Source: JACCTU01 sp963848525 (GTDB lineage: Bacteria; Actinomycetota; Thermoleophilia; Gaiellales; Gaiellaceae). Taken from it: a stretch of 64,000 nt of DNA. Below, one piece after another: positions 34,828 to 44,658 of the stretch. Where the stretch lies: NCBI GenBank assembly GCA_963848525.1, contig CAWKDZ010000002.1, positions 868,001 to 932,000 on the forward strand, in the 5' to 3' direction. The notes under the pieces were generated by a model. The model was not told where the DNA came from and ran no database searches. It saw only the letters and a list, made by a program, of their open reading frames with translations. Both the position numbers and the translations under genes were made by a program. Positions within the stretch are counted from its first letter, which is position 1. The number at the start of each line of letters is the position of its first letter.

Positions 34828-37824
34828 ATGCAAGAGCTGTTCGGCATACCGATGGGGCCGCTCGCCGCGGTCCTCGCAATCGCACTGGCAGTCGTCGTCG
34901 CGTGGTCGCCGCCCTCGCGATCCGCAACCGCGTCTTCTTCAAGCTCGGCGTGCGCAACGTCAACGCGGCGGCGCGCGCGCACCGCGCTGATCGTCGGCGG
35001 GCTCATGCTCGGGACGACGATCATCGCCTCGGCGCTCGCGTCCGGCGACACGATGAGCCACACGATCCGCACGTCGGCGATCGAGTCTCTCGGCGCGACC
35101 GACGAGCTCGTCTCGGTCAAGGGCGCGGAGGTCGAGACGATGGTCCCGCTCGGCGAGGCGACCGGCGTCGAGTACTTCAGCGAGGACGTCGTGCCTCGCA
35201 TCACGCACGAGCTGCTTCGCTCCGACCGATTCGACGGCGTCGCGCCGGCGATCATCGAGCCGGTCGCCGTGCAGAACGTGAGCGCCCGGCAGAACGAGCC
35301 GCGCGTCACGCTCTTTGCCAGCACCGGGCCGAACCTCGCCGCGTTCGGCTCGATCCGGACGGTCAACGGACTCGTCGTCAGGCTCGACGACCTTCAGCCG
35401 GACCAGGTCTACATGAACGAGGAAGCGGCCGAGGAGCTGCTCGCACGAGGCGGCGACCGGCTACGCCTGCTCGCGGGCGACCGCTCGATGCGCGTTCGCA
35501 TCAAGGCGATCGTCCGCTTCGACGGCACCGGCACCGACGGGGCGGCACTGCTCACGAACCTGCCGACGGCACAGACGCTCCTCGGCCAGCCCGGCCAGGT
35601 GAAGCACATCCTGATCTCGAACGTCGGCGACGAGACGAGCGGCGTGCAGTACACCGACGAGATCGCAACGCTGCTCGCTCCGACGCTCGAGCGCTACGGG
35701 CTCGAGCTCGACCCGGTCAAGCGGGACGCGCTCGAGGCGGCCGACGAGCAGGGCAACGCGTTCATGTCGCTCTTCACCACGTTCGGCACCTTCTCGATCT
35801 TCGCCGGCTTCCTGCTCATCTTCCTGATCTTCGTGATGCTCGCAGCAGAGCGCCGCGGGGAGCTGGGCATTGCGAGGGCCGTCGGTACGCGGCGCGGGCA
35901 CCTGATCCAGATGTACGTCTACGAAGGGCTGACGTACGACCTGCTGGCCGCTGCGGTCGGTGCCGCGATCGGGGTTGCCGTGGCGTTCGGGATGGTGTTC
36001 ATCCTCTCGAGCGCCCTCGGCACGACCGGCGTGGAAATCAGGCACGACGTCCAGGCCCAGAGCCTCGTCGTCGCGTACGCGGTCGGCGTGCTGCTCACGT
36101 TCGTCGTCGTCGTGCTCTCGGCGTGGCGCGTGAGCCGGCTGAACATCGTCACCGCGATCCGGAACCTTCCGGAGCCGCCCGCGCAAAAGCGGCGCAAGCG
36201 GCGCTGGATCGGCGGTCTCGTCGCGGTGGCGCTCGGCGCGCTGATGACGTTTTCCGGGGTGAATTCGTCCGAGGCGATGCCGTTCATCCTCGGGATCTCG
36301 GTGTTCCTGATCGGCGCGGTCCCGGTCGCCCAGGTGCTCGGCGTTCCCCAGCGGGTCGCGTACACCGCGGCCGGCCTCGGGATCGTCGTTCTCTGTCTGC
36401 TTCCGTTCGACTGGCTCGACGCGCTCGCGGGGACCGACCTGCGGATGAACTTCTCCGTCTGGATCGTCTCCGGGATCCTGCTCGTGCTCGGGGCGTCCTG
36501 GCTGATCGTCTACAACGCCGACGTCCTGCTCGGGCTCATCTCGGCCACGTTCGGCCGGATCCGTTCGCTGACGCCGGTGCTACGGCTCTCGATCGCCTAT
36601 CCGCTGAGGAACCGGTTCCGTACGGGCGTGACGCTCGCGATGTTCATGCTCGTCGTGTTCACGCTCGTCGTCGGGGGAACGATCTCCGGCTCCTTCCTGC
36701 GGTCGTTCGACGACATCGAGGCGTTCGGAGGAGGCTTCGACGTCCGGGCCGGGTCGGCGGCCGTGAGCCCGATCGACGACCCGGCGAAGGCGATCGCGAA
36801 CGCGCCCGGCCTGAACCCGGCGAGCTACCGCGTCGTCTCCGCGCAGTCGTTCCTCCCCGCGGAGGGGCGGCAGCTGGGGCAGTACGGGTCGGGGTTCGAG
36901 AGCTACCCGGTTCGCGGCGTCGACGACGCGTTCGCGAACCGCACGACGTACCTGCTCGCCGCGCATGCGCGTGGATATCCCAACCCGTGGCGGGCGCTCG
37001 CAGAGGAGCCCGGGCTCGCGATCGTGGACGGGCTCGTCGCTCCGCGCCGCGACAACTGGGGCGCCGGACAGGTCCCGCCGGACTTCCAGCTGAAGGGGTT
37101 CTACCTCGAGGATGGGAGCTTCGAGCCGGTGCCGATCGAGGTGCGCGACCCGCAGACCGGCCGGACGATGAAGCTGAAGGTCGTCGGCGTGCTCGGCGAC
37201 CAGGTTCCGTTCGCCATGCAGGGAATCACGACCTCGCAGGAGACGCTCCGCGCGTCCTTCGGCGGCCGCGCCAGGCCGACCGTCTTCTACTTCGACCTCG
37301 CCGAGGGCGTCGACCCGAGGGCGGAGGCGCAGAAGCTCGAGTCGGCGTTCCTGACGAACGGGCTCGAGGCGGACGCGCTCGAGGAGCTGCTCGAGGACGC
37401 CGTCAAGGAGAGCTGGACCTTCAACCGCCTGATCCAGGGTTTCATGGGCCTGGGGCTCGTGGTCGGCGTCGCGGCGCTCGGCGTGATCAGCGCCCGCGCC
37501 GTCGTCGAGCGGCGGCAGCAGATCGGGATCCTCCGAGCGATCGGGTTCCGGCGCCGGATGATCCAGCTCAGCTTCCTGATCGAGTCGTCGTTCATCGCGC
37601 TGACGGCGATCGTCGTCGGGACGGTGTTCGGGCTGATTGTCAGCCAGACCGTGATCTCGGACGTCTCGAGTCAGCCGGCCTACGAGATGGTCACCCTCCA
37701 CGTCCCGTGGGTGAACCTGGCGATCGTGTTCACGGTCGTCTACCTCGTCGCTCTTGCCACGACCCTGGCGCCGGCCGTCCGCGCCTCGCGGATCTACCCG
37801 GCCGAAGCGCTGCGGTACGAGTGA
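34828..37824 (+). CDS. ABC transporter permease, FtsX/MacB type, two FtsX domains
   Basis: 998 residues. An N-terminal helix, a periplasmic MacB-type domain (about 90-310), a first FtsX block with three helices (310-440), three more helices, a second extracellular domain (about 640-870) and a C-terminal FtsX block (870-998). RGELGIARAVGTRRGHLIQM and QQIGILRAIGFRRRMIQLSF are the two coupling loops that contact the ATPase. Between about 34901 and 34970 the stated frame is Ser/Ala/Thr-rich while another frame reads ALAIRNRVFFKLGVRNVN, the expected sequence. Two compensating indels are therefore likely. GGAGGGG precedes the ATG. Confidence 0.87.
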   Translation: MQELFGIPMGPLAAVLAIALAVVVAWSPPSRSATASSSSSACATSTRRRARTALIVGGLMLGTTIIASALASGDTMSHTIRTSAIESLGATDELVSVKGAEVETMVPLGEATGVEYFSEDVVPRITHELLRSDRFDGVAPAIIEPVAVQNVSARQNEPRVTLFASTGPNLAAFGSIRTVNGLVVRLDDLQPDQVYMNEEAAEELLARGGDRLRLLAGDRSMRVRIKAIVRFDGTGTDGAALLTNLPTAQTLLGQPGQVKHILISNVGDETSGVQYTDEIATLLAPTLERYGLELDPVKRDALEAADEQGNAFMSLFTTFGTFSIFAGFLLIFLIFVMLAAERRGELGIARAVGTRRGHLIQMYVYEGLTYDLLAAAVGAAIGVAVAFGMVFILSSALGTTGVEIRHDVQAQSLVVAYAVGVLLTFVVVVLSAWRVSRLNIVTAIRNLPEPPAQKRRKRRWIGGLVAVALGALMTFSGVNSSEAMPFILGISVFLIGAVPVAQVLGVPQRVAYTAAGLGIVVLCLLPFDWLDALAGTDLRMNFSVWIVSGILLVLGASWLIVYNADVLLGLISATFGRIRSLTPVLRLSIAYPLRNRFRTGVTLAMFMLVVFTLVVGGTISGSFLRSFDDIEAFGGGFDVRAGSAAVSPIDDPAKAIANAPGLNPASYRVVSAQSFLPAEGRQLGQYGSGFESYPVRGVDDAFANRTTYLLAAHARGYPNPWRALAEEPGLAIVDGLVAPRRDNWGAGQVPPDFQLKGFYLEDGSFEPVPIEVRDPQTGRTMKLKVVGVLGDQVPFAMQGITTSQETLRASFGGRARPTVFYFDLAEGVDPRAEAQKLESAFLTNGLEADALEELLEDAVKESWTFNRLIQGFMGLGLVVGVAALGVISARAVVERRQQIGILRAIGFRRRMIQLSFLIESSFIALTAIVVGTVFGLIVSQTVISDVSSQPAYEMVTLHVPWVNLAIVFTVVYLVALATTLAPAVRASRIYPAEALRYE

Positions 37825-37835
37825 GAGCATGCGTG

Positions 37836-37872
37836 GCGGTCGTGCTCGCGCCTCCGGCGTGAGCACGACCGC
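37836..37872 (+). terminator. Strong hairpin after the ABC permease gene
   Basis: GCGGTCGTGCTC (37836-37847) pairs perfectly with GAGCACGACCGC (37861-37872) around a 13-nt loop, 12 nt after the stop codon. Confidence 0.7.
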
Positions 37873-38007
37873 GCCCGGCATCAGGCCGTCGCGTGGACGC
37901 ACGAGCACATCCTCCCGCGTGCGAGCGGGTGGGCCTCCGTCGCAGTCCGCACCGGCAGGGGACGGCGAAGAGTTCTTCGCGCCGATCGAGCGGCCCGCTG
38001 ACCGCAA

Positions 38008-38023
38008 TGCGGAGAAAGCCGCA
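38008..38023. promoter_or_regulatory. Palindrome TGCGGAGAAAGCCGCA
   Basis: 5-bp arms (TGCGG/CCGCA) around six bases. Third member of the TGCGG...CCGCA group, 95 nt before the HAD-GH65 start. Confidence 0.35.
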
Positions 38024-38052
38024 GTTGTTCGAGGCTCGCCACGATCGGTGAG

Positions 38053-38085
38053 TCCCTTGAACGCCCGTGCGAGCTTTCCCGGATG
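38053..38085 (+). promoter_or_regulatory. Bipartite TCCCTTG / TCCCGGATG element
   Basis: Boxes start at 38053 and 38077 (offset 24), 41 nt before GTG 38118. Confidence 0.4.
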
Positions 38086-38117
38086 CCCGCCGGGAAGCCG
38101 CGCGCAAGTCTGGGGTC

Positions 38118-41100
38118 GTGGTCACTCAGGCCGCGATCTCGGAGCGTCGACCGGAGCGGGCGGAGCTTCCCGCCGCGCTCGACCGCCGCTTCGAGGCGAT
38201 CGTCTTCGACTGGGACGGGACCGCTGTGCCCGACCGGCAGTCGGACGCCGAGCGCGTGCGCGCGCTCGTCGAGGCGCTGTGCGCGCACGGGCTGCGACCT
38301 CGGCGTCGTGACCGGCACGCACGTCGGCAACGTCGACGGGCAGCTTCAGGCGCGCCCGGCCGGCCCGGGCCGCCTCTACCTCTGCGTCAACCGCGGCTCG
38401 GAGGTGTTCGCGGTCGACGAAGCCGGCCCGCGTCTCGTGCTGCGCCGCGAGGCGACTGCCGGACGAGGACGCGAGCGCTCGACGCAGCGGCCGAGGCGAC
38501 GGTCGCGCGAGCTGGCCGCAGCGCGGGCTGCGAGCCGAGATCGTCTCGCAGCGGCTCAACCGGCGCAAGATCGACCTCATCCCCGAGCCGGAGTGGGCCG
38601 ATCCGCCGAAGGCGCGGATCGCGGAGCTTCTGGCCGCGGTAGAGGACGCGACTGCGAGGCGGCCGGACTGCGCGGCCTCGACGAGGCCGTCGAGCTGCGC
38701 CAGGCGGCCGCGTCCGCGGCTGGACTGCGCCGACCCACGGGTCACGAGCGACGCGAAGCACGTCGAGATCGGTCTCACCGACAAGGCCGACTCCGCACGC
38801 TGGGTGTTCGCGGAGCTCGCGGCGCCGGGGATCGGCGCCGGGGCTCGTCCTCGTCGCCGGCGACGAGTTCGGGCCGCTCGGCGGCCTTCCGGGCAGCGAC
38901 TCGTTCCTGCTCGTGCCGCGAGGCGGCGCGGCGACGGTCGTCTCGGTCGGCGCCGAGCCGACGGGGCGTTCCGGCCGGGGTGATCGCCCTCGGCGGCGGC
39001 CCGACGCGCTTCTCGCGGTGCTCGAGGACCAGCTCGAGCGCCGACGGCGAGGCGACGTGCCCGAGCTCGACGGCGACCCGCTCTGGACGCTCGACGGTCG
39101 ATGGGCTCGACCCCCTGCTCGAGCGCGTCCACGAGTCGCTGCTCACGCTCGCCGACGGCACGGCTCGGCACGAGCGGCGCGCCGCTCGTCGTCCACCCCG
39201 ACGGCGCGCCGCCGGTCCTCGCGTCCGGCGTCTACGACCGGCGACGGCGCCGCAGACCGACGCTTGCTGCCGTGCCCGCGTCTGGCACGCGCCCTGGACG
39301 CGCGACGCCAGCCCGACGACTCGGCGCGCGGCGCCTCGATCTGCGCACGGGCGATGCTCGCAGGACGGGCTCTCTGCGTCCGACGGCGGCCTGCGCGCGA
39401 CGTCTTCTCGCTCGCTCGCTCGCCCGGGCGCGGCGGCGCTGCGCGCGCACGGCGACGCGGCCTTCCTGCGGCGGGGCTCGCGCTCGACGCCGCAGTGCGC
39501 GCGAGCTCGAGCTCGGCCCGGAGCGAGGGAGCAGCTGGATCCGGAGCCGTGCGAGCGGCGGCGGCTGTCGCGGCAGCCGCGCGCGAGCTGCGCGACGACG
39601 GGCGAGCCTCGAGCGGCTCGCCGCGTACCGGGCCGACCGGTCGACGGCGTCGACGAGGCCGAGCCTCGAGGTCGTCACGAGCCGCGGCGGCAGGGTTCGA
39701 GCGGCTGCTCGCGCGAGCACCGCGCGGCGTGGGCCGGTCCGCTGGGAGGCGGCGGACGTCGTCGTCGAGGGCGACCCGGAGCTGCAGCGCGCGGTGCGCT
39801 TCGCGCTCTTCCACCTGATGGCGTCGGTCGCCGGACGCGGCGAGGCGGCCGTCGGCGCCCGCGGGCCTCACCGGGCCCGCGCTACCGCGGCCACGTCTTC
39901 TGGGACAGCGACGTCTTCGTGCTCCCCTTCCTCGCGGCGACCCACCCGCCCGCCGCGCGCGCGATGCTCGAGTACCGCGTCCGCCGCCTCGCCGCCGCGC
40001 GCGCCGCCGCGCGCGCGCTCGGCCGCGCGGGGCGCGCTTCGCGTGGGAGTCGGCCGCCGACGGCGTCGACGTCACGCCCGCAGCGCGCACGCGACCAGGC
40101 CGGACGCTCGTCCGCGATCCGGACCGGGCGAGCTCGAGGAGCACATCGTCGCCGACGTCGCCTGGGCGCGTGCTGCTACGTGGACTGGACGGGCGACGAC
40201 GCGTTCGCCGAGGGCGCCGGCCGCGACCTCCTCGTCGAGACGGCCCGCTACTGGGCGTCTCGCATCCGCGCGGGACGGCGACGGGCACGGCGCACATCTA
40301 CGGCGTGATCGGCCCCGACGAGTACCACGAGCCCGTCGACGACAACGCGTTCACGAACGTGATGGCGCGCTGGAACCTGCGCCGGGCGGCCGAGCTTCGG
40401 CGGCATCGAGCCGCGGCGAGCGCGCCGAGCTGGCTGGCGCGCTCGCCGACCACGCTCGTCGACGGTTACGACCCGCGAACGGGCATCTACGAGCAGTTCG
40501 CCGGCTTCTACGGACTCGAGCCGCTCGTGATCGCCGAGCTCGCGCCGCGGCGCCCGATCGCGGCCGACCTGCTGCTCGGCGCCGAGCGCGTGGCCGGCGC
40601 GCAGGTGCTCAAGCAGGCGGACGTGCTGATGCTCCACCACCTCGTCCCCGACGAGGTCGCACCAGGCTCGCTGCAGCCGAACCTCGACTTCTACGAGCCG
40701 CGAACGGCCCACGGCAGCTCGCTCTCGCCGGCGATCCACGCGGCACTCCTCGCGCGCGCGGGTCGGCCGAACGACGCGCTCGAGCCGCTCCGGTTGGCCG
40801 CGCGGATCGACCTCGACGACCTGACGGGCACCACCGCCGGCGGCCTGCACCTGGCGACCATGGGCGGCGTCTGGCAGGCGCTCGCGTATGGCTTCGCCGG
40901 CGTGCGCCTGAACGGGTCGGTCCTGACGCTCGACCCGCAGCTCCCGGACGCGTGGGACGCGCTCGAGCTGCGGCTGCGTTTTCGCGGCAGGCTCGTGCGC
41001 ATGCACCTCGCGCACGAGCGGCTCGTGATCGAGTCCGCGCAGCCGATCCCGATCGCGGTTTCCGACGGCGTCCCCGCCTACAGCTCACACGCGGTCTACG

Positions 41101-41138
41101 ACCACGACGGCTTCCGATGGAGAGGAGTGATGACGTGA
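38118..41138 (+). pseudogene. HAD phosphatase-like domain fused to GH65 phosphorylase, broken by many frameshifts
   Basis: GTG 38118 opens into IVFDWDGTAVPDR, the HAD nucleophile motif, followed by VVTGTHVGNVDGQL and LYLCVNRGSEVFAVD. These blocks sit in different plus-strand frames. From about 38460 to 40280 at least eight further frame changes are needed to join ALDAAAEATVAR, RLNRRKIDLIPEPEWADPP, VEIGLTDKADSARWVFAELA, DEFGPLGGLPGSDSFLLVPR and LFHLMASVAG. From 40285 the frame is clean: YGVIGPDEYHEPVDDNAFTN carries the GH65 catalytic Glu, and RTAHGSSLSPAIHAAL is the phosphate-binding motif. The intact product (about 1000 residues) would phosphorolyse an alpha-glucoside such as trehalose, maltose or kojibiose. 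Confidence 0.72.
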
Positions 41139-41923
41139 CCAAGGTGATCGCAGCGATCGGCGACACGGAAGCGGCGGCGCCCGTTCTGACGACCGCACGG
41201 GCGGTCGCCCAGCTCTTCGGCGCGTCGGTCGAGGGGCTTCATGTCCGCTCGAACGGCTTCGCGAAGGCGAGCTCCGCTGCGCGCGAGGCGGGAATCCCAC
41301 TCAGCGTTGTCGCGGGGGACGTCGTCCAGTCACTCGCCGCGGCGGGCGCGAGAGGCGACGTCTCGGCGCTCGTGCTCGGCACACGGGATGAGCCGTCCGA
41401 GGCCAAACCGCTGGGCTCGACCGCCCTCGAGCTTGTCGGCGCGGTCGAGAAGCCCGTAGTCCTCGTGCCGCCGCGCGCGACGCTGTCGCGCCGCATCCGC
41501 GGGGTCTTGCTGCCGCTCGAGGGAACGAGGCAGACGTCGCTCGCCCCCGCGCGGGTCCTCGAGCTCGCGCGCGACGCGGCCGTCGACGTGCTCGTGCTGC
41601 ACGTCCTCGACGAGTCGGCGCTGCCGCTTTTCACCGATCAGCCGCAGCACGAGACGGAGGCGTGGGCGACGGAGTTCCTGGCTCGCTATTGCCCGCGCGG
41701 ATTGCGCTCGGTCAGCCTTGCGCTTCGAGTCGGCCGGCCGGACGACGTCGTCGTCGACGTCGCCGAGGCGGGCGGAGTCGACCTGATCGCCCTGGGCTGG
41801 AACCAGCGGCTTGCTCCCGGGCGCGCCGCGATCGTTCGCACCGCTCTCGAGCGCGGGCGGCTGCCGCTGCTGCTCATCCCCACGGTGCGCGTCGAAACCC
41901 GGGAGAGGAGGAAGGCCGCATGA
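41135..41923 (+). CDS. Universal stress protein-like, two-half UspA protein
   Basis: 262 residues. GTG 41135 overlaps the GH65 stop (GTGA). The first half (MTKVIAAIGDTEAAAPVLTT, ending PVVLVPP near 108) and the second half (RRIRGVLLPLEGTRQTSLAP, ending RLPLLLIPT) each have the alpha/beta Usp layout, but the glycine-rich ATP motif is weak, so nucleotide binding is doubtful. Coupled with the small downstream gene. Probably a stress-adaptation protein. Confidence 0.75.
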   Translation: MTKVIAAIGDTEAAAPVLTTARAVAQLFGASVEGLHVRSNGFAKASSAAREAGIPLSVVAGDVVQSLAAAGARGDVSALVLGTRDEPSEAKPLGSTALELVGAVEKPVVLVPPRATLSRRIRGVLLPLEGTRQTSLAPARVLELARDAAVDVLVLHVLDESALPLFTDQPQHETEAWATEFLARYCPRGLRSVSLALRVGRPDDVVVDVAEAGGVDLIALGWNQRLAPGRAAIVRTALERGRLPLLLIPTVRVETRERRKAA

Positions 41924-42219
41924 GCACGATGATCCAGAGCCCCTGGGAGACGGAGTACTGGCTGCGCCACTGCGAGGGCTTCCGCGTCTTCACCCCGGAC
42001 GGGGAGACCGGCTTCGTCGACGCCGTCGAGCTGAGGCCCGACGGCGACGCCGCCGGGCTCGTCGTCAGGTTCGGGGAGACGTACACGCACGACGTGATCG
42101 TCTCCGTCGACGAAGTCGAGGAGCTCGACCCAGTCGCCGAGCGGATTACGATCGGGCCGCTCGCAGGCGCCCCCCGCAAGGAGCCCGCTCGTCAGCTCCG
42201 CATCCCCGCCATCGTCTGA
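41920..42219 (+). CDS. PRC-barrel-like small protein
   Basis: 99 residues. FRVFTPDGETGFVDAVELRP, LVVRFGETYTHDVIVSVDEV and RITIGPLAG give the strand pattern of PRC-barrel/CutA-like regulatory beta-barrels. ATG 41920 has GAGAGGAGGA about 7 nt upstream and overlaps the stop of the Usp gene (ATGA). No catalytic motif. Function unknown. It precedes the P-type ATPase, whose N-terminal region starts in the next bases. Confidence 0.65.
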   Translation: MSTMIQSPWETEYWLRHCEGFRVFTPDGETGFVDAVELRPDGDAAGLVVRFGETYTHDVIVSVDEVEELDPVAERITIGPLAGAPRKEPARQLRIPAIV

Positions 42220-42403
42220 GCCCACACCGCACGCCGGGGACGTCGCCGAGCTCCTCCGCGAGCTCGGCGGCGATCCGGAGCGCGGGCTCGAGCCCCAGGA
42301 GGCAGCGGCGCGGCTCGCCGGCGCGGGCCCGAACCTGCTCGCCCGCCCGGAGAGGCCGCCGTACCTGGCCCTCGCGTGGCGCCAGCTCCGCGACCCGCTC
42401 GTC

Positions 42404-44614
42404 GTGCTGCTCGTCGCCGCCGCCGCCGTCTCGGCGGCGATCGGCGAGACGCTCGAGGCCGCCGCGATCGCGGCGATCGTCGTCCTGAACGGCGCGCTCG
42501 GGTTCTCGCAGGAAGCGGGCGCGCAACGAGCTGTGCTGGCGCTGCGCGAGCGCTTTCGCCGGAGCACCCGCGTCGTGCGCGGAGGAGGCGTCGTGACGAT
42601 CCCGACCGAGGACGTCGTCGCCGGCGACCTCCTGGCCCTTCGCGAGGGCGAGAGGGTCGCCGCGGACGCCCGCGTCGTCGCCGCCACCGGGCTCGACGTC
42701 GACGAGTCGGCGCTGACCGGGGAGTCGCTCCCGGTCCTGAAGCAGGTGGACCCTGTCGAGCGCGAGGCCGCGCTCGGCGACCGCACGTCCATGGTCTACG
42801 CGGGGACCGCGGTCGTCCGCGGGCATGGGAACGCACTCGTCGTCGCGACCGGGGCGCAGACCGAGCTCGGGCGGATCGCGCTGCTCGCGGAGACCGCGCG
42901 CCGCCCGCCGACCCCGCTGCAGCGACGAACCGCGACGCTCGCGCGGGCGCTCGCGATCGGCGGAGCGCTGCTGACGGTCGCGCTTACGGGCGCGATGCTG
43001 GCCCGCGGGGAGAGCGCGCAGGAGGCGTTCCTGCTCGCGGTCGCGGTCGCCGTGGCGGCGGTGCCCGAGGGTCTCGTCGCCACGGTCACGATCGCGCTCG
43101 CGTTGGGCGCACGGGCGATGGCCGACCGCGGCGCGATCGTCAGCCGTCTCGCCGCGGTGGAGACGCTCGGGGAGACGACGGTCGTCTGCTCTGACAAGAC
43201 CGGGACGCTGACGCAGAACCGCCTCACGCTCGCGCGCGTGCTGCCCGCCGACGGCGTGCCCGAACGCTCGCTGCTCGAGGCGGCCGTCCTCGCCTCCGCG
43301 GACGACCCGCTCGACCTCGCGCTCTTCGAGGGCGCGGCGGCGCGCGGCGTCGAGCGCGACCGCCTGGTGGCGGAGCGCCGGCTCGTGCACGAGACGCCGC
43401 TCGACCCCACGCGCCGCCGGATGAGCACCGTCTACGACGACGGCGCCGGCACGAAGACGTTCGCGAAGGGGGCTCCGGAGGTGCTGCTCGCGCCCGAGAC
43501 GCCGCTCCGATCGGCCGCCGACGAGTGGGCAGACAGCGGCTTGCGCGTGCTCGCCGTCGGCGTCGGACATGGAGACGACGAGGACGCGCTCGAGCCGGTC
43601 GGCCTGATCGCGTTCACGGATCCGCTCCGGCCCGCCGCGCCGAAGGCGGTCGCCGAAGCTCGCGCGGCCGGGATCCGCGTAAAGATGGTGACGGGCGACC
43701 ACCCGGCGACCGCGAGGACGATCGGCGCGGAGCTGCACCTGGACGAGGACGACGTGCACGCGCGCGTGACGCCGAGCGACAAGCTTCACCTCGTCGAGCG
43801 CCTTCAGGACGACGGCGCCGTCGTCGCCGTGACCGGCGACGGCGTCAACGACGCACCCGCGCTGCGCAAGGCCGACGTCGGGGTCGCGATGGGCATCGCG
43901 GGCACGGACGTCGCCCGCGAGGCCGCCGACCTGGTCCTCACCGACGACGACTTCTCGACGATCGTCGCGGCGATCCGCGAAGGCAGGCGGATCCTCGCCA
44001 ACGTGCGCACGTTTACGGCGTTCCTCCTCTCCGCGAACCTCGGCGAGGTCGTGCTGTTCGCAGCGGCCGTGGCGGCCGGCGCCGGCGCGCCGATGACGGT
44101 CGTTCAGATCCTGACGATCAACCTGCTCACGGACGGGCTGCCGGCTGTCGCGCTCTCGCGCGAGCCCGCGCGCCCCGAGACGATGCGCGTCCCGCCCGAG
44201 CCGGGAGGGGAACTTCTCAGCGGCTCGGCGTGGCTCGCCCTGCTCGGCATCGGGCTCCTGGTCGGCGCCGCAGCTCTCGCAGCGTTCGCGGCGGGCGACA
44301 GCTCATCGGAGCAGACGATGGCCTTCGCGACCGTCGGCGTCGCGGAGCTCATCCTGGTCTTCACGCTGCGCTCGTCCATCGCACCGGCCTGGCGAGCCGG
44401 ACGCAACCACTACCTGTGGAGCGCCGTCGTCGTCTCGCTGCTCGTGCTCGGCGCGGTCGTCTACCTGCCGTTCCTCCAGGAGCCGTTTGGGACCGTCTCG
44501 CTGGGCGGCGTCGAGCTCGCTGTCGTCCTGGCGTGCGCGCTCGCGCCCGCGGTGCTCATCGAGCTGACCAAGGCGCTCCGAAGACGGTCGACTCGCTCCG
44601 CACGACCGCGCTGA
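42404..44614 (+). CDS. P-type cation-transporting ATPase (P2A/CtpF-like)
   Basis: 736 residues from GTG 42404, the first standard start. ALTGES (actuator), VCSDKTGTLTQN with phosphorylated Asp264, MVTGDHPATAR and VTGDGVNDAPALRKADVGVA (hinge) are all present, with helices before, between and after. The PEGL segment in AAVPEGLVATVTIALALGA is the helix-4 motif of P2 ATPases that move Ca2+ or related cations. The N-terminal cation-ATPase domain (GDVAELLRELGGDPERGLEP, from about 42230) lies upstream in the same frame with no ATG, GTG or TTG. The real start is therefore non-standard or lost to an indel. Mycobacterial CtpF is a dormancy-regulon member. Confidence 0.88.
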   Translation: MLLVAAAAVSAAIGETLEAAAIAAIVVLNGALGFSQEAGAQRAVLALRERFRRSTRVVRGGGVVTIPTEDVVAGDLLALREGERVAADARVVAATGLDVDESALTGESLPVLKQVDPVEREAALGDRTSMVYAGTAVVRGHGNALVVATGAQTELGRIALLAETARRPPTPLQRRTATLARALAIGGALLTVALTGAMLARGESAQEAFLLAVAVAVAAVPEGLVATVTIALALGARAMADRGAIVSRLAAVETLGETTVVCSDKTGTLTQNRLTLARVLPADGVPERSLLEAAVLASADDPLDLALFEGAAARGVERDRLVAERRLVHETPLDPTRRRMSTVYDDGAGTKTFAKGAPEVLLAPETPLRSAADEWADSGLRVLAVGVGHGDDEDALEPVGLIAFTDPLRPAAPKAVAEARAAGIRVKMVTGDHPATARTIGAELHLDEDDVHARVTPSDKLHLVERLQDDGAVVAVTGDGVNDAPALRKADVGVAMGIAGTDVAREAADLVLTDDDFSTIVAAIREGRRILANVRTFTAFLLSANLGEVVLFAAAVAAGAGAPMTVVQILTINLLTDGLPAVALSREPARPETMRVPPEPGGELLSGSAWLALLGIGLLVGAAALAAFAAGDSSSEQTMAFATVGVAELILVFTLRSSIAPAWRAGRNHYLWSAVVVSLLVLGAVVYLPFLQEPFGTVSLGGVELAVVLACALAPAVLIELTKALRRRSTRSARPR

Positions 44615-44658
44615 GCGACGACTGTGGTCGCGCGGAGCAAAGGCGCTCGCAACAGCCG

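Noticed and set aside
36580..38007. 475-codon minus-strand frame over the FtsX permease end
   Set aside because: Arg/Asp/Glu-rich shadow with no recognisable motif.
18154..40300. Programmed ribosomal frameshifting as explanation of the broken genes
   Set aside because: Too many shifts, in both directions, at unrelated sites with no common slippery sequence or downstream structure.
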